NCBI RefSeq assembly: GCF_003721565.1
Contig: NZ_RJJE01000007.1
Span: 1 to 64,000 of the forward strand
DNA from: Rufibacter immobilis
GTDB taxonomy: Bacteria; Bacteroidota; Bacteroidia; Cytophagales; Hymenobacteraceae
Direction: 5' to 3'
Length of the DNA stretch: 64,000 nt
Part shown: one piece after another, positions 15,078-23,362 of the stretch
How the letters are laid out: each line of letters begins with the position of its first letter
Position numbering within the stretch: the stretch's first letter is position 1
Translations under genes and position numbers: made by a program
Notes under the pieces: model-generated
What the model saw: the letters and a program-made list of their open reading frames with translations, nothing else
What the model was told of the DNA's origin: nothing
The model's database searches: none

Positions 15078-17234
15078 CTAGCGGTCTTCCTCTGAGGAAG
15101 AACCACCGCGCGACGAACGTCCGCCTCGGTTGCTTCCGCCAGAATAGTTGTCATCGTCATGGTTGGAGCGGCCGTACTGCGAACGGTTTTCGTAGCCAGA
15201 ACCGCCTCCGCCGTAGCTAGACTGACCACCTTGGCTGCCGTAGCCGCCTCTGGAGCCCATGTCTGAAGACGAAGAACCGTAACCGCTGGAAGAACCGTAG
15301 CTGCTGCCTCCTTGGCCGTAGCCGCCCATTCCGTAGTCACGGCTTTGGTCACCGTAACCGCCGCCGGTAGAGGAGCCGCCGTGTCCGCGGTCACTTCCGC
15401 CGGTACCCGAAGACTGGTAACCTCCGCGGGAGCCCATGTCATTGCCCATATTGCCATAGTTGGAACCTCCGAAGCTGCCGCCGCCATGGTTGCCGTAGTT
15501 GCCGCCCTGTGAGCCAGAACCGGAACCATAGGAAGAACCTCCGTAGTTGCCGCCCCCCTGGCCATAGCCGCCGCCCTGTGAAGAACGGGAACCGAAGTCG
15601 CCGCCCTGGGCATTGTGGGTGCTGTAGCCGCCGTGGCCGCCTTGGTTTCTACCGCCGCTCATAGAGCCGTAGCCGCTGCTATCGCCGCCTTGGTAGCCCC
15701 CGCGGGAGCTGCCTTGCCACTCCTGGTTTCCACCTTGGGAAGAACCATAGCCGCCGCGAGATCCCATGTCTGAGTTCATGTTGCTGCCGTAGCCGCCTCT
15801 GGAGCCCATGTCATGGGAGCCGTAGTGGCTGCCGCTTCGGCCGCTGCCGGAGTCACCGCCGTATTGGGTGCTGTAGCTGTTGCCGCCCTGGCTGTAACCG
15901 CCGTCAAAGTCTGAATTGCCGTCATAGCCACCTTGTGAACCTCGGCGTGAGCCATACTCTTCGCCGTAAGAACCTCCACGGGAACCCATGTTGCCGTAAG
16001 AGCTGCTGTTCTGGTTGCTGTACCCCTGGCTGTAACCGCCGTGGCTGCGGCCGTGGTCATTGCCGTGCATGCCGTAGCCGCTCTCAGTGCCATAGCCCAT
16101 CTGGTTGCCGTAGTAGCCAGAGCCACCGTAGTTAGAGTAACCGCCGCGGTCAGATTCTGAACGGCTGGAGTTGCCTGCGTAGCCGCCTTGTGAGCTCATG
16201 CCGTATGGGTTGCTGCCCATAGAGCCGCCGCTGGTTCCGCCGTAGCCGCCACGGGAGCCCATGTCATGGGAGCCGCCGTAGTTGCCGCCACCCATAGAGC
16301 CGTAGCCTCCCTGGCCGTAGTTGGAACCGCCTTGGTTGCTCATAGAACCGTAACCGCCCTGACCATAGTTAGAGCTGCCCTGGTTTCCTTGATGGCCTGA
16401 GCCACCCATGCCGTAATTAGCGCCGCTCTGGCCGCCGTAGTTGCTACCACCGTAGCTTCCGCCGCCGCCATAATTACCGCCGCGGGAATTGTGGTCGTCA
16501 TGGTTGTTCCAGGAGTTGCCGCCGCCAAAGCTGCCGCTGTTTCCTTGTGAGCCACCGTAGCCGCCCTGGCCTCCGCCGCTGGTTCCGCCGTAGCCACCAC
16601 GGGAGCCCATGTCATGGGAGCCGCCGTAGTTGCCGCCGCCTTGGTTTCTGTCATTGCCTTGGTCTCCGCCGCCGCTAATGCCGCTCATAGAGGAACTGCT
16701 CTGGTTGCCCATGTCGCCGCCCTGTGAGCCGCCGTAGCCCATGCCGCTGCCCATAGAGGCAGTTGAACCGCTGGAAGAGTTATTGTCTGTGTCTGAAGAG
16801 CCAGATTTACCACTGGATTTGCCGGACCCTGATTTTCCGCCCGAAGTTTTAGACGTGCTGGAAGAGCCAGATTTGCTGCTTGCTTTAGGCGTGGAAGAGG
16901 TAGCGCCCGAAGTTTTGCTGCCACCGTTCTTCTTGCCAGATGTGCTATCTGATAAGGAAGAGGAAGTACCTTGGTTAGAGGAAGAGGAAGCGCCGCCGCC
17001 GGAGGACATAGACGTTCCGGTAGAGCCCAGGCTTGAGCCGGAGCCGCTGCTTCCAGACGTGCTGCCCGTTGAGCCTTGCGCGCCAAGAGACCCAAGAGAG
17101 GCATCTGAACTAGAGCTGTTGCCCGCGCTGCCAGATGGAGAAGAGGAAGAAGACGCATTTGCACCTGTGTTGCTACTTGCACCAGCAGAGGAGCCCTGAT
17201 TGCTGTTTTGCTGCTCTTTTTGATTGTCTTTCAT
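15078..17234 (-). CDS. Gly/Ser-rich low-complexity protein with RGG-type repeats
   Basis: A 718-aa protein with no recognisable folded domain and no signal peptide. Residues 1-160 are Ser/Gly/Thr-rich with lysine-containing blocks (KSGSGKSSGKSG). The rest is Gly/Ser/Tyr/Asn-rich with many short repeats, including six DMGSRGGY units and numerous GGYG and NYGG motifs, ending in an acidic-basic tail (SSRGGSSSEEDR). Composition resembles intrinsically disordered RGG/FG-like proteins. The reading frame is open throughout, and an uncommon Shine-Dalgarno-like sequence precedes the start. Function unknown. The other frames here are also open, an effect of the repetitive codons. Confidence 0.75.
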   Translation of the reverse strand: MKDNQKEQQNSNQGSSAGASSNTGANASSSSSPSGSAGNSSSSDASLGSLGAQGSTGSTSGSSGSGSSLGSTGTSMSSGGGASSSSNQGTSSSLSDSTSGKKNGGSKTSGATSSTPKASSKSGSSSTSKTSGGKSGSGKSSGKSGSSDTDNNSSSGSTASMGSGMGYGGSQGGDMGNQSSSSMSGISGGGDQGNDRNQGGGNYGGSHDMGSRGGYGGTSGGGQGGYGGSQGNSGSFGGGNSWNNHDDHNSRGGNYGGGGSYGGSNYGGQSGANYGMGGSGHQGNQGSSNYGQGGYGSMSNQGGSNYGQGGYGSMGGGNYGGSHDMGSRGGYGGTSGGSMGSNPYGMSSQGGYAGNSSRSESDRGGYSNYGGSGYYGNQMGYGTESGYGMHGNDHGRSHGGYSQGYSNQNSSSYGNMGSRGGSYGEEYGSRRGSQGGYDGNSDFDGGYSQGGNSYSTQYGGDSGSGRSGSHYGSHDMGSRGGYGSNMNSDMGSRGGYGSSQGGNQEWQGSSRGGYQGGDSSGYGSMSGGRNQGGHGGYSTHNAQGGDFGSRSSQGGGYGQGGGNYGGSSYGSGSGSQGGNYGNHGGGSFGGSNYGNMGNDMGSRGGYQSSGTGGSDRGHGGSSTGGGYGDQSRDYGMGGYGQGGSSYGSSSGYGSSSSDMGSRGGYGSQGGQSSYGGGGSGYENRSQYGRSNHDDDNYSGGSNRGGRSSRGGSSSEEDR

Positions 17235-17241
17235 GGTTAAA

Positions 17242-17249
17242 TCTCCTTT
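17242..17249 (-). promoter_or_regulatory. Shine-Dalgarno-like ribosome binding site
   Basis: Read on the minus strand, AAAGGAGA stands 7 nt before the ATG of the glycine-rich gene. Bacteroidota genes rarely have such sites, and I saw no other clear one in the window. It supports the start at 17234. Confidence 0.55.
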
Positions 17250-17481
17250 AATTGTTTTTAGATGTTAGTTGGTTTCGTCTGCCTCAGAAAGTGAGATGCT
17301 CTTTTCCCTCAGCAAGTGTTTATACTATACGAACGGGTGTTTGCATGGTTAAGGCTGGTATTGTGATTATTTGTGCCGCAAAGGCCGTAGCTGAGGGGCT
17401 TGCCCCAACTAAAGGCAGCCTTGGAACGCCGTGATAGGATTTATGCTCAGTTGAACCTATCCTGACTTTATATGGCAAGAC
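17250..17481. other. Gene-free leader region of the glycine-rich gene
   Basis: No gene or clear RNA structure. It presumably holds the minus-strand promoter of the glycine-rich gene; I could not assign a convincing -7/-33 pair. Confidence 0.4.
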
Positions 17482-17555
17482 CATAAAAATATGAGCCTGC
17501 GTTTAGGGGCTGTTTTTCCAAAAACAGCCCCTAAACGCAGGCTCATATTTTTATG
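17482..17555. repeat. Palindromic repeat with 36-bp perfect stem (copy 12)
   Basis: The 40-bp core (17499-17538) is flanked by copy-specific arms CATAAAAATATGAGCCT and the exact complement. The whole gives a perfect 36-bp stem (17482-17517 with 17520-17555) around a 2-nt loop. It lies 22 bp after the stop of the minus-strand EEP gene and probably ends its transcript. Confidence 0.97.
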
Positions 17556-17577
17556 CAGACCAAAGAGTAGAAGTTAC

Positions 17578-18681
17578 TTAACTCCGCTCCTGGCTTTGGG
17601 AAGTGGGCAGAGGGGTGGCGCTGGTATCCGGTACGGTAACATCCAGTTTGTCCAGTAACTCTTCTGCGTCTTCCTGCTCTTCCGCATCGGCTATGGGAAC
17701 TTCGTGTTCATCGGCTTCCAGGGGTTCATAGTTGAGCCTGATGAAAATAGGAAAATGGTCTGACCCGAAGGCGGGCAGCCGCTTCATTCTGATCAGCCGA
17801 AAGGCCGGGTCGTAGAAAATATGGTCCAGTGAATACCGGAAGAACGGCACAAAGGCATTGTAGGTGTTAAAGAACCCGCGGCCAATGCGGGGGTCTAGCA
17901 GGCCGCTTATTTTCCGGAACAGGTTGGTGGTGTAAGACCAGGCCACATCGTTCAGATCACCGGCCACAATGCTGGCGTAGGGAGATTCTTTGGCCATTTT
18001 TGCAACCGTCAAAAGCTCGGCCTCGCGGGTGTCTGTGTCTTTGTTGAGGTGGGGCGGCTGCGGGTGCACCGTGAAAAAGTCAAATTTCTTCCCAGACGGT
18101 AGCTCAATGAGCATGTAGAAAGACGGAATGCCCTCTTCCACTAAGTAACGAACCTCGGTATGGCTCAGCTTATACTTACTGAAGAACATCATGCCATACG
18201 TATTCTCCAGCGGTTCTTTAATGCAGTAGGGGTACCGGTCGTCCAGCTCCGCCAGGGCGTCTGCCCAGCGTTGGTTGGGTTCATTGATGAGCAGCAGTTC
18301 CGGGTCTGTCTCTTTGACAATCTTCAGGAAACGGTCATAGCGGTGGTTAGACATCCGCACGTTGGAAATCATAATCCCGAAGGAGTTTTTGGGGGCCTTT
18401 ATCTTGGACCGGAGCGCCTGTACCCGCACCAGAGGCGTGAATTTGTACACGTGCACCAGTTCATTCATAATGGCCAGCACCAACAGCCCCGCAAATATCT
18501 TTTGGGTGAGCAGCTCAAAGCCTATGAACCAGCCATATAAACCCAGGACCAGAGTTCCCAAGATGGCTACCTGTACCCGCGGGAAATCTAGAATCCTTAT
18601 CCACCAGTAGGTGCTCTTGACAAGCGTGAGTAAAGAAGCTAAAATGGCAAAGCAGCCAAGCAGCTCAAGGGCTATTTTCAT
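17578..18681 (-). CDS. Membrane-anchored endonuclease/exonuclease/phosphatase family protein
   Basis: A 367-aa protein from the chosen ATG at 18681 (MKIALELLG); an ATG at 18711 would add ten residues but breaks the hydrophobic start. Three transmembrane segments fill about residues 1-75. The EEP fold follows with NEPNQRW, TVHPQPP, AGDLNDVAWS (catalytic Asp/Asn) and SDHFPIFIRL (catalytic His). Substrate unknown: EEP enzymes cut nucleic acids, phospholipids or inositol phosphates. The acidic tail (about 340-367) is of low complexity. Confidence 0.82.
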   Translation of the reverse strand: MKIALELLGCFAILASLLTLVKSTYWWIRILDFPRVQVAILGTLVLGLYGWFIGFELLTQKIFAGLLVLAIMNELVHVYKFTPLVRVQALRSKIKAPKNSFGIMISNVRMSNHRYDRFLKIVKETDPELLLINEPNQRWADALAELDDRYPYCIKEPLENTYGMMFFSKYKLSHTEVRYLVEEGIPSFYMLIELPSGKKFDFFTVHPQPPHLNKDTDTREAELLTVAKMAKESPYASIVAGDLNDVAWSYTTNLFRKISGLLDPRIGRGFFNTYNAFVPFFRYSLDHIFYDPAFRLIRMKRLPAFGSDHFPIFIRLNYEPLEADEHEVPIADAEEQEDAEELLDKLDVTVPDTSATPLPTSQSQERS

Positions 18682-18779
18682 AGGTCTGAAACAGGTTAAG
18701 TCCGTTCTCATACTGGTTTAATTCCGTAGAAGTTGCCTTGTGAGAAATACGGTTAGGCCGAAAAGGCCTGTATAGCAGA

Positions 18780-18829
18780 AAAAGCCGTTTAGAGCCCGTT
18801 TTTTTAAAATCAGGCCCTAAACGGCTTTT
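18780..18829. repeat. Palindromic repeat with matching arm extension (copy 13)
   Basis: Arms AAAAGCCGTTTAG and CTAAACGGCTTTT are perfectly complementary around a less regular centre. 20 bp after the gldH stop, in terminator position. Confidence 0.92.
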
Positions 18830-18849
18830 AGAAAGTTGATGAAATAATC

Positions 18850-19335
18850 CTATTGACCGGCGGTTTTCTCTACCCGCACTCCCACGGCCATAATGCCAGG
18901 GAGCGGGTCTTGGCGCATGTACTGGTTCAGCTTGAGGCGATAGGTGCCCACCTGCTGGAAGCGCACGTTTTTGAGCGCCCTGAACTGGTGGTCAAAAATG
19001 TCGCCGGCTCCGCTTCCTTTGGGCTCCCCGGTTTTGGGGTCCATCAGGAACATCTCGTGCAGGGCAGAACTCAGCTGTTGGCCGTCTGGGCCAGTGAGGT
19101 AATGCCGCAGGTACAGGTTGTAGAACGGGTAATGCAGTGCGTTGCGCACATTGAAGTACACATTATACGCCTGCGTAGTGTCTGTGATCTCAAACGTAAA
19201 CACCGGTGCCAGTTTCACGGGCCACTGGTTATTGGGGATGTCTTGGTTTTCCTCAAACACCCGGTTGCCGTCGCAGCTGGTTAAAAGTGCGCCCAGGCAG
19301 AACAGGCAAAAGAAGAAATGGAGTCTTTTTCTCAT
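18850..19335 (-). CDS. gldH: Gliding motility lipoprotein GldH
   Basis: A 161-aa lipoprotein (signal ending LLTSC, Cys at about 21) with the GldH pattern: N-terminal FEENQDIPNNQWP, FEITDTTQAYNVYFNVRN, and YPFYNLYLRHYLTGPDG. GldH is needed for gliding or associated secretion in Flavobacterium; many Bacteroidota that do not glide keep it. Its start overlaps the ricT stop (TAATG), the usual gene order in this phylum. Confidence 0.93.
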   Translation of the reverse strand: MRKRLHFFFCLFCLGALLTSCDGNRVFEENQDIPNNQWPVKLAPVFTFEITDTTQAYNVYFNVRNALHYPFYNLYLRHYLTGPDGQQLSSALHEMFLMDPKTGEPKGSGAGDIFDHQFRALKNVRFQQVGTYRLKLNQYMRQDPLPGIMAVGVRVEKTAGQ

Positions 19336-21026
19336 TAGGCGTCTGTCTTAGGGCTAGGGGCTGAGTTTTCTGAATTGCCGCCCGGTTTACGGTTCCGGTG
19401 ATTCCGGTTGCGGCTCCGTCTGGAACGCTGCTCTCCTTCGGCCCGCGGGGTCCGGTCACCTTGAGTAGGCGCTGCCACTGCGGCCGGGGTACCAACGGCT
19501 TCGGCCATGGGCTGCGGTCTGTTCTGCGGTGGCCGCTGACCCTGCTGTCTTTCCTGGCGGGGCGGACGGTTGCCCTGGTTGTTCTCGCGGTTCTGGTTGT
19601 TGTTGTCCCGGTCTCTGGGAGGTCGGTTCTGTTCCCGTTCCGGCCGGGGCTTGCCTTGCGGCTGCTGGCCTTTGGGTTGCCCCTGGGGCTGTGCTTCACG
19701 CTCTGGCCTTGGCTTGTTTTCATTGCCGCCGTTAGGTCTGCCACCGCCGCGCTCCGGACGTGGTCTGGGCTCCCCGGCTCCGTTGGAACGGCCAGACGCA
19801 CGGTCGCGCCTAACTTCTGGGGTAGGCGCTGCCTGGGCCAGAACTTCGGGAGCTGTGGCGGCGGCGTTATTGCCTTTGTTCTTTTTCTTGTTGCGCTTTT
19901 TCTTGCTCTTGCTGTACTGGTCGTCCAAGCGGTCCAGGTTGCCTTCCAGCGACTCCACAAAGTCTACAACCTCGGCCTGCTGCTGTTTTTTCACTTCCTC
20001 GGCTAGGTTTTCCGGCATTTCGCCGGCGGCGTTCATTTTAAGCACCTCGTGCACGCGTTCTACCGTTACCGGGAACCAGTTGCTGTCGCCGCGGTACCCG
20101 AACCACATGATGCGCCGGAAAATATCCGTCTTTTGAAGGAAGGCGTCGCCGGCTTGGGTCTGCAAGGGGCGGTTCACGTTAGGAATGTCCTTGAGGGCAT
20201 CCATGTACGTTTCCAGTTCATAGTTGAGGCAGCACTTGAGGCGGCCGCACTGCCCAGAAAGCTTGCTGGGGTTCAGGGACAGGTTCTGGTAACGCGCCGC
20301 CGTGGTGGAAACGCTTCTGAAATCTGTGAGCCAAGTGGAGCAGCACAGCTCGCGGCCGCAGGATCCAATGCCGCCCAGTCTGCCGGCTTCGTGCCGAAGG
20401 CTGATCTGGCGCATCTCAATGCGTACCTTGAACTCCTCGGCCAGTTTCTTGATGAGTTCCCGGAAGTCTACGCGGTCATCTGCGGAGTAGAAGAAGGTGG
20501 CTTTGGTTTTGTCTGCCTGGTACTCTACGTCTGAAAGCTTCATCTTGAGCTTGAGCTCCTGCACAATAGCGCGGGCGCGGTACATGGTAGAAGGTTCCTG
20601 CTCGCGCGCGAGGTTGAACTTCTCCAGGTCTTTCTCCGTGGCTACCCGGTAAATGGTCCTGATCTCGTCATTGTTCAGAACCTTCTTCTTGTTCATCTGC
20701 AGGCGCACCAATTCGCCTTTGAGAGACACATGGCCAATGTGGTGCCCGTTGGGCACGTCTACCACCACGGCATCGCCGGTAATGAGGGGCAACCGGTTTA
20801 CGTTCCGGAAAAACTCTTTGCGTCCGCCCTTGAAACGGACTTCCACTATATCAAACTCTTTGAACGACACGGGTATTTCCATGTCTGAGAGCCAGTCAAA
20901 TACATTTAACCGGTTACAGCCTCCCGTGCTGCAACCGCCGTTGCTTTTGCAGCCAGCCACCACGCTGCCGTCGGCAGAGGGGGTCTTGGAGCCGCAGCCG
21001 CCACTAGAACATGAACTACATCCCAC
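19335..21026 (-). CDS. ricT: PSP1-domain protein RicT (YaaT) with long Arg/Pro/Asn-rich tail
   Basis: A 563-aa protein. It opens with a Cys/Gly-rich stretch (CSSCSSGGCGS), then the PSP1 core at about 60-300 with ISLRHEAGRLGGIGSCGRELCCSTWL and LSGQCGRLKCCLNYE, whose cysteines match those that bind Fe-S clusters in the B. subtilis Ric (Y) complex controlling RNA processing. Residues of about 360-563 are a low-complexity tail rich in Arg, Pro, Gln, Asn and Gly, longer than in typical RicT. Directly upstream of gldH. Role in Bacteroidota not established. Confidence 0.88.
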   Translation of the reverse strand: MGCSSCSSGGCGSKTPSADGSVVAGCKSNGGCSTGGCNRLNVFDWLSDMEIPVSFKEFDIVEVRFKGGRKEFFRNVNRLPLITGDAVVVDVPNGHHIGHVSLKGELVRLQMNKKKVLNNDEIRTIYRVATEKDLEKFNLAREQEPSTMYRARAIVQELKLKMKLSDVEYQADKTKATFFYSADDRVDFRELIKKLAEEFKVRIEMRQISLRHEAGRLGGIGSCGRELCCSTWLTDFRSVSTTAARYQNLSLNPSKLSGQCGRLKCCLNYELETYMDALKDIPNVNRPLQTQAGDAFLQKTDIFRRIMWFGYRGDSNWFPVTVERVHEVLKMNAAGEMPENLAEEVKKQQQAEVVDFVESLEGNLDRLDDQYSKSKKKRNKKKNKGNNAAATAPEVLAQAAPTPEVRRDRASGRSNGAGEPRPRPERGGGRPNGGNENKPRPEREAQPQGQPKGQQPQGKPRPEREQNRPPRDRDNNNQNRENNQGNRPPRQERQQGQRPPQNRPQPMAEAVGTPAAVAAPTQGDRTPRAEGEQRSRRSRNRNHRNRKPGGNSENSAPSPKTDA

Positions 21027-21267
21027 AGGTAAAATCCTTTATATAGATAATTCTTGTTTTCAAAAAAAGTACGTCTGTCTGCCAGAAAAGCTACCCGCAA
21101 TACCATTAAAAAGAGGTAATGTACTCCCTTGAGCATAAACAGATGACAGGGGAGATGAAGTGGGCTGACACGTGTAGTCGTGCTTTTCTACGGCAAATAC
21201 TGAGACCGTAATTAACAAATATAATAACTAAATCTGAATAGGCAGACACGTTTGCCTAAGTTATCAA
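21027..21267. other. Gene-free region upstream of ricT
   Basis: AT-rich leader of the minus-strand ricT gene. No convincing promoter pair or RNA structure found. Short spurious frames only. Confidence 0.4.
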
Positions 21268-21315
21268 CAGGGCGTTTAGGGGCTGATTTTGGAAAAACCG
21301 CCCCTAAACGCCCTG
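21268..21315. repeat. Palindromic repeat with matching arm extension (copy 14)
   Basis: CAGGGCGTTTAGGGGC pairs with GCCCCTAAACGCCCTG (16-bp perfect outer stem). The outer CAGG/CCTG is specific to this copy. Confidence 0.96.
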
Positions 21316-21328
21316 GGACAGAAACAAA

Positions 21329-21352
21329 AAAGGAACGGTTGCCCGTTCCTTT
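21329..21352 (-). terminator. Terminator of the first zinc dehydrogenase gene
   Basis: A 10-bp stem (21329-21338 with 21343-21352), with a T run when read on the minus strand, 22 bp after the stop. Confidence 0.85.
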
Positions 21353-21374
21353 CGTTTCCTTTTACTTGTTAAAG

Positions 21375-22532
21375 CTACGGTTTTAATACCACTTTCACGC
21401 AGTTATCTTCTTTTTTCTTGAAGATGTCATACCCGTGCGCGGCGTCTGCCAGCGGTAGGGTGTGGGTAATGATGTCATCTAGCCGTACTTTGCCGTCTAC
21501 CACCAGTTGCATGAGGTGGTCAATGTAATATTGCACCGGGGCCTGGGTGCCCATGAGGGTTACGCCTTTGTCAAACCAACGGTGCACCGGGAAATTATCA
21601 AACGGAGAGCCGTACACGCCCACCACGCTCACCACGCCCGCCCTGCGCACCGCGCGCAGACAGGTCTCCAGTACTTTAGGGGTGCCTTTCTCCAGGTTAA
21701 TCACGGCTTTGGCTTTCTCCAGAAAGTTGCGGTCGGCTTCCATGCCCACGGCGTCAATGCAGACATCGGCCCCACGGCCCTGGGTAATGCTCCTGATGTA
21801 TTCCACCACCTGGTCTTCGCTTTCCCACAGCAGGGTCTCTGAATTGGCCGACTGCCGGGCCATGTCCAGGCGGTACTGCTGAATGTCTATGTTGATGACT
21901 CTTGCCGCGCCCATGAGCCAAGCCGATTTGGCCGCCATGATGCCCACCGGACCAGCCCCAAAGATAGCCACGGTCTCACCACCCCTGATGCGGCCCCAGT
22001 CAGCGGCAGCCCAGCCGGTAGGGAAGATATCAGTTAGGAAAAGCACTTGCTCATCGGTTAGGCCTTCGGGCACTTTCCGCGGCCCGAAATCTGAGTACGG
22101 CACCCGCACATATTCGGCTTGGCCGCCGTTCACCCCGCCGTACAGGTCTGTGTAGCCAAAGAGGGCCGCGGCTTTCTCAGACATGAGCCCGCCGTCTGGG
22201 CCGTATTTGGGGTTGGAGTTCTCGCACTGGGTAGGCCAGCTGTTGTTGCAGAAAAAGCAGTGTCCGCAGGCAATAGGGAAGGGGACCACCACGCGGTCGC
22301 CTTTCTTGAGGTTAGTCACGCCAGAACCCACCTCTTCCACAATGCCCATGAACTCGTGGCCCAGCACCATGTCCTGCATCTGGGGCACGAAGCCATCCAG
22401 AATGTGCAGGTCTGAGCCGCAGATAGCCGTGGAAGTCACCTTGATGATGGCATCGCGGGGCTCTTCAATGATAGGGTCTGGAACATTGTCAACGCTTACG
22501 TCATTGATTTTGTGAAAAACGAGTGCTTTCAT
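21375..22532 (-). CDS. Zinc-dependent alcohol dehydrogenase, formaldehyde-dehydrogenase-like
   Basis: A 385-aa MDR enzyme starting at MKALVFHKIND (ATG 22532); an upstream in-frame ATG at 22562 would add MLSPTSNYKT, which does not look like family sequence. Catalytic zinc ligands are in CGSDLHILDG and GHEFMG, structural zinc cysteines in CGHCFFCNN...C, and the NAD site is GAGPVGIMAA. Closest in pattern to glutathione-independent formaldehyde dehydrogenases and related threonine or sorbitol dehydrogenases. Forms a same-strand group with the next two genes. Confidence 0.88.
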   Translation of the reverse strand: MKALVFHKINDVSVDNVPDPIIEEPRDAIIKVTSTAICGSDLHILDGFVPQMQDMVLGHEFMGIVEEVGSGVTNLKKGDRVVVPFPIACGHCFFCNNSWPTQCENSNPKYGPDGGLMSEKAAALFGYTDLYGGVNGGQAEYVRVPYSDFGPRKVPEGLTDEQVLFLTDIFPTGWAAADWGRIRGGETVAIFGAGPVGIMAAKSAWLMGAARVINIDIQQYRLDMARQSANSETLLWESEDQVVEYIRSITQGRGADVCIDAVGMEADRNFLEKAKAVINLEKGTPKVLETCLRAVRRAGVVSVVGVYGSPFDNFPVHRWFDKGVTLMGTQAPVQYYIDHLMQLVVDGKVRLDDIITHTLPLADAAHGYDIFKKKEDNCVKVVLKP

Positions 22533-22702
22533 AGTCTTGTAGTTAGATGTGGGTGACAGCACTTTTCTAAGTGCCGATGTTACTTTAAAGCTTAACGGTT
22601 TCTGTATGCGATGGTTACGGAGCGCGCAGGAGAAAGCTGGCCCGCACCGGGTAACTCTGGCGTATCAGGTGCCGCGTACGCAAGCCGCAGAAGTGCCCAG
22701 CG

Positions 22703-22740
22703 GCGTTTAGGGGCTCTTTTTTCAAAAACAGCCCCTAAAC
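22703..22740. repeat. Palindromic repeat (copy 15, near perfect)
   Basis: GCGTTTAGGGGCTC...CAGCCCCTAAAC, between the first dehydrogenase gene and the hypothetical gene. Confidence 0.93.
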
Positions 22741-22792
22741 ATACATTTGCCGTGGCAGCGGCCGCTAAGGTTTTCAGGTGGGAAAGGTTGTA

Positions 22793-22837
22793 AAAAGAAA
22801 GGCCGGCACGTGGGGTTCACGTGCCGGCCTTTCTTTT
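22793..22837. terminator. 20-bp perfect terminator hairpin
   Basis: AAAAGAAAGGCCGGCACGTG (22793-22812) pairs with 22818-22837; flanking A and T runs would let it work on either strand. It lies 20 bp after the stop of the minus-strand hypothetical gene. Confidence 0.92.
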
Positions 22838-22856
22838 CAGGCTCGGGGAAAAGAGA

Positions 22857-23348
22857 TTAGTCCCGGCTTTTCTTGCCCATGTTCCAGGCTACTACCGCGG
22901 CTACCAGAAAGGCCGCCACGGCCGCTTTTTTCATGACCCCGGAACGGTTGTGCTGCCAGTCTGCCTTCATGCCCTTCTCCGCGATGATGTTAGGCACTTT
23001 GCCCGTCTTGAAATCTTCAATGATGCCTTCCACCACGTTGATGCGGTCAGCGAGCAGCATGGGCAGCCAGCGGCCGTACTGGTTCTCTGGGTGCTTGAAG
23101 GCGTAGCGGCGTAACATACCGCTCAGGCCGCTGGGCGGAACCGAGGTGCCAAACACGGCGCTCACGTTGGGCCGTTCCGTGGAGTGATGCACCTCTATGT
23201 CAATGGGCTGTTGGGTAGGCCGCTGCCAGTCATAGCTTTTGGTGTCTTCCCCGGCCCGGTTGCGCATGGGGTACGTAGGGTCGTTTTTAGGGTCGGCGTC
23301 AATGCCCCACCCTTTTATGTGGCTGTAGTTATTTGCTAAAGTTTCCAT
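22857..23348 (-). CDS. Conserved-looking hypothetical protein with C-terminal membrane anchor
   Basis: A 163-aa protein not recognised as a named family. The N-terminal half is polar with WGIDADPKNDPTYPMRN at about 14-30, and a single hydrophobic segment at about 140-157 (AAVAAFLVAAVVAW) is followed by MGKKSRD. It suggests a tail-anchored inner-membrane protein with most of the chain in the cytoplasm. Sandwiched between two related zinc dehydrogenases, 14 bp after the second one's start, so a shared role is likely but unknown. Confidence 0.75.
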   Translation of the reverse strand: METLANNYSHIKGWGIDADPKNDPTYPMRNRAGEDTKSYDWQRPTQQPIDIEVHHSTERPNVSAVFGTSVPPSGLSGMLRRYAFKHPENQYGRWLPMLLADRINVVEGIIEDFKTGKVPNIIAEKGMKADWQHNRSGVMKKAAVAAFLVAAVVAWNMGKKSRD

Positions 23349-23362
23349 AATGCTTCTTCTGG

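Noticed and set aside
15068-16654. Long open frames in other phases across the glycine-rich gene (Ala/Thr-rich products)
   Set aside because: They are the out-of-frame reading of the repetitive Gly/Ser codons and have no start context; the minus-strand RGG frame has a Shine-Dalgarno and a terminator.
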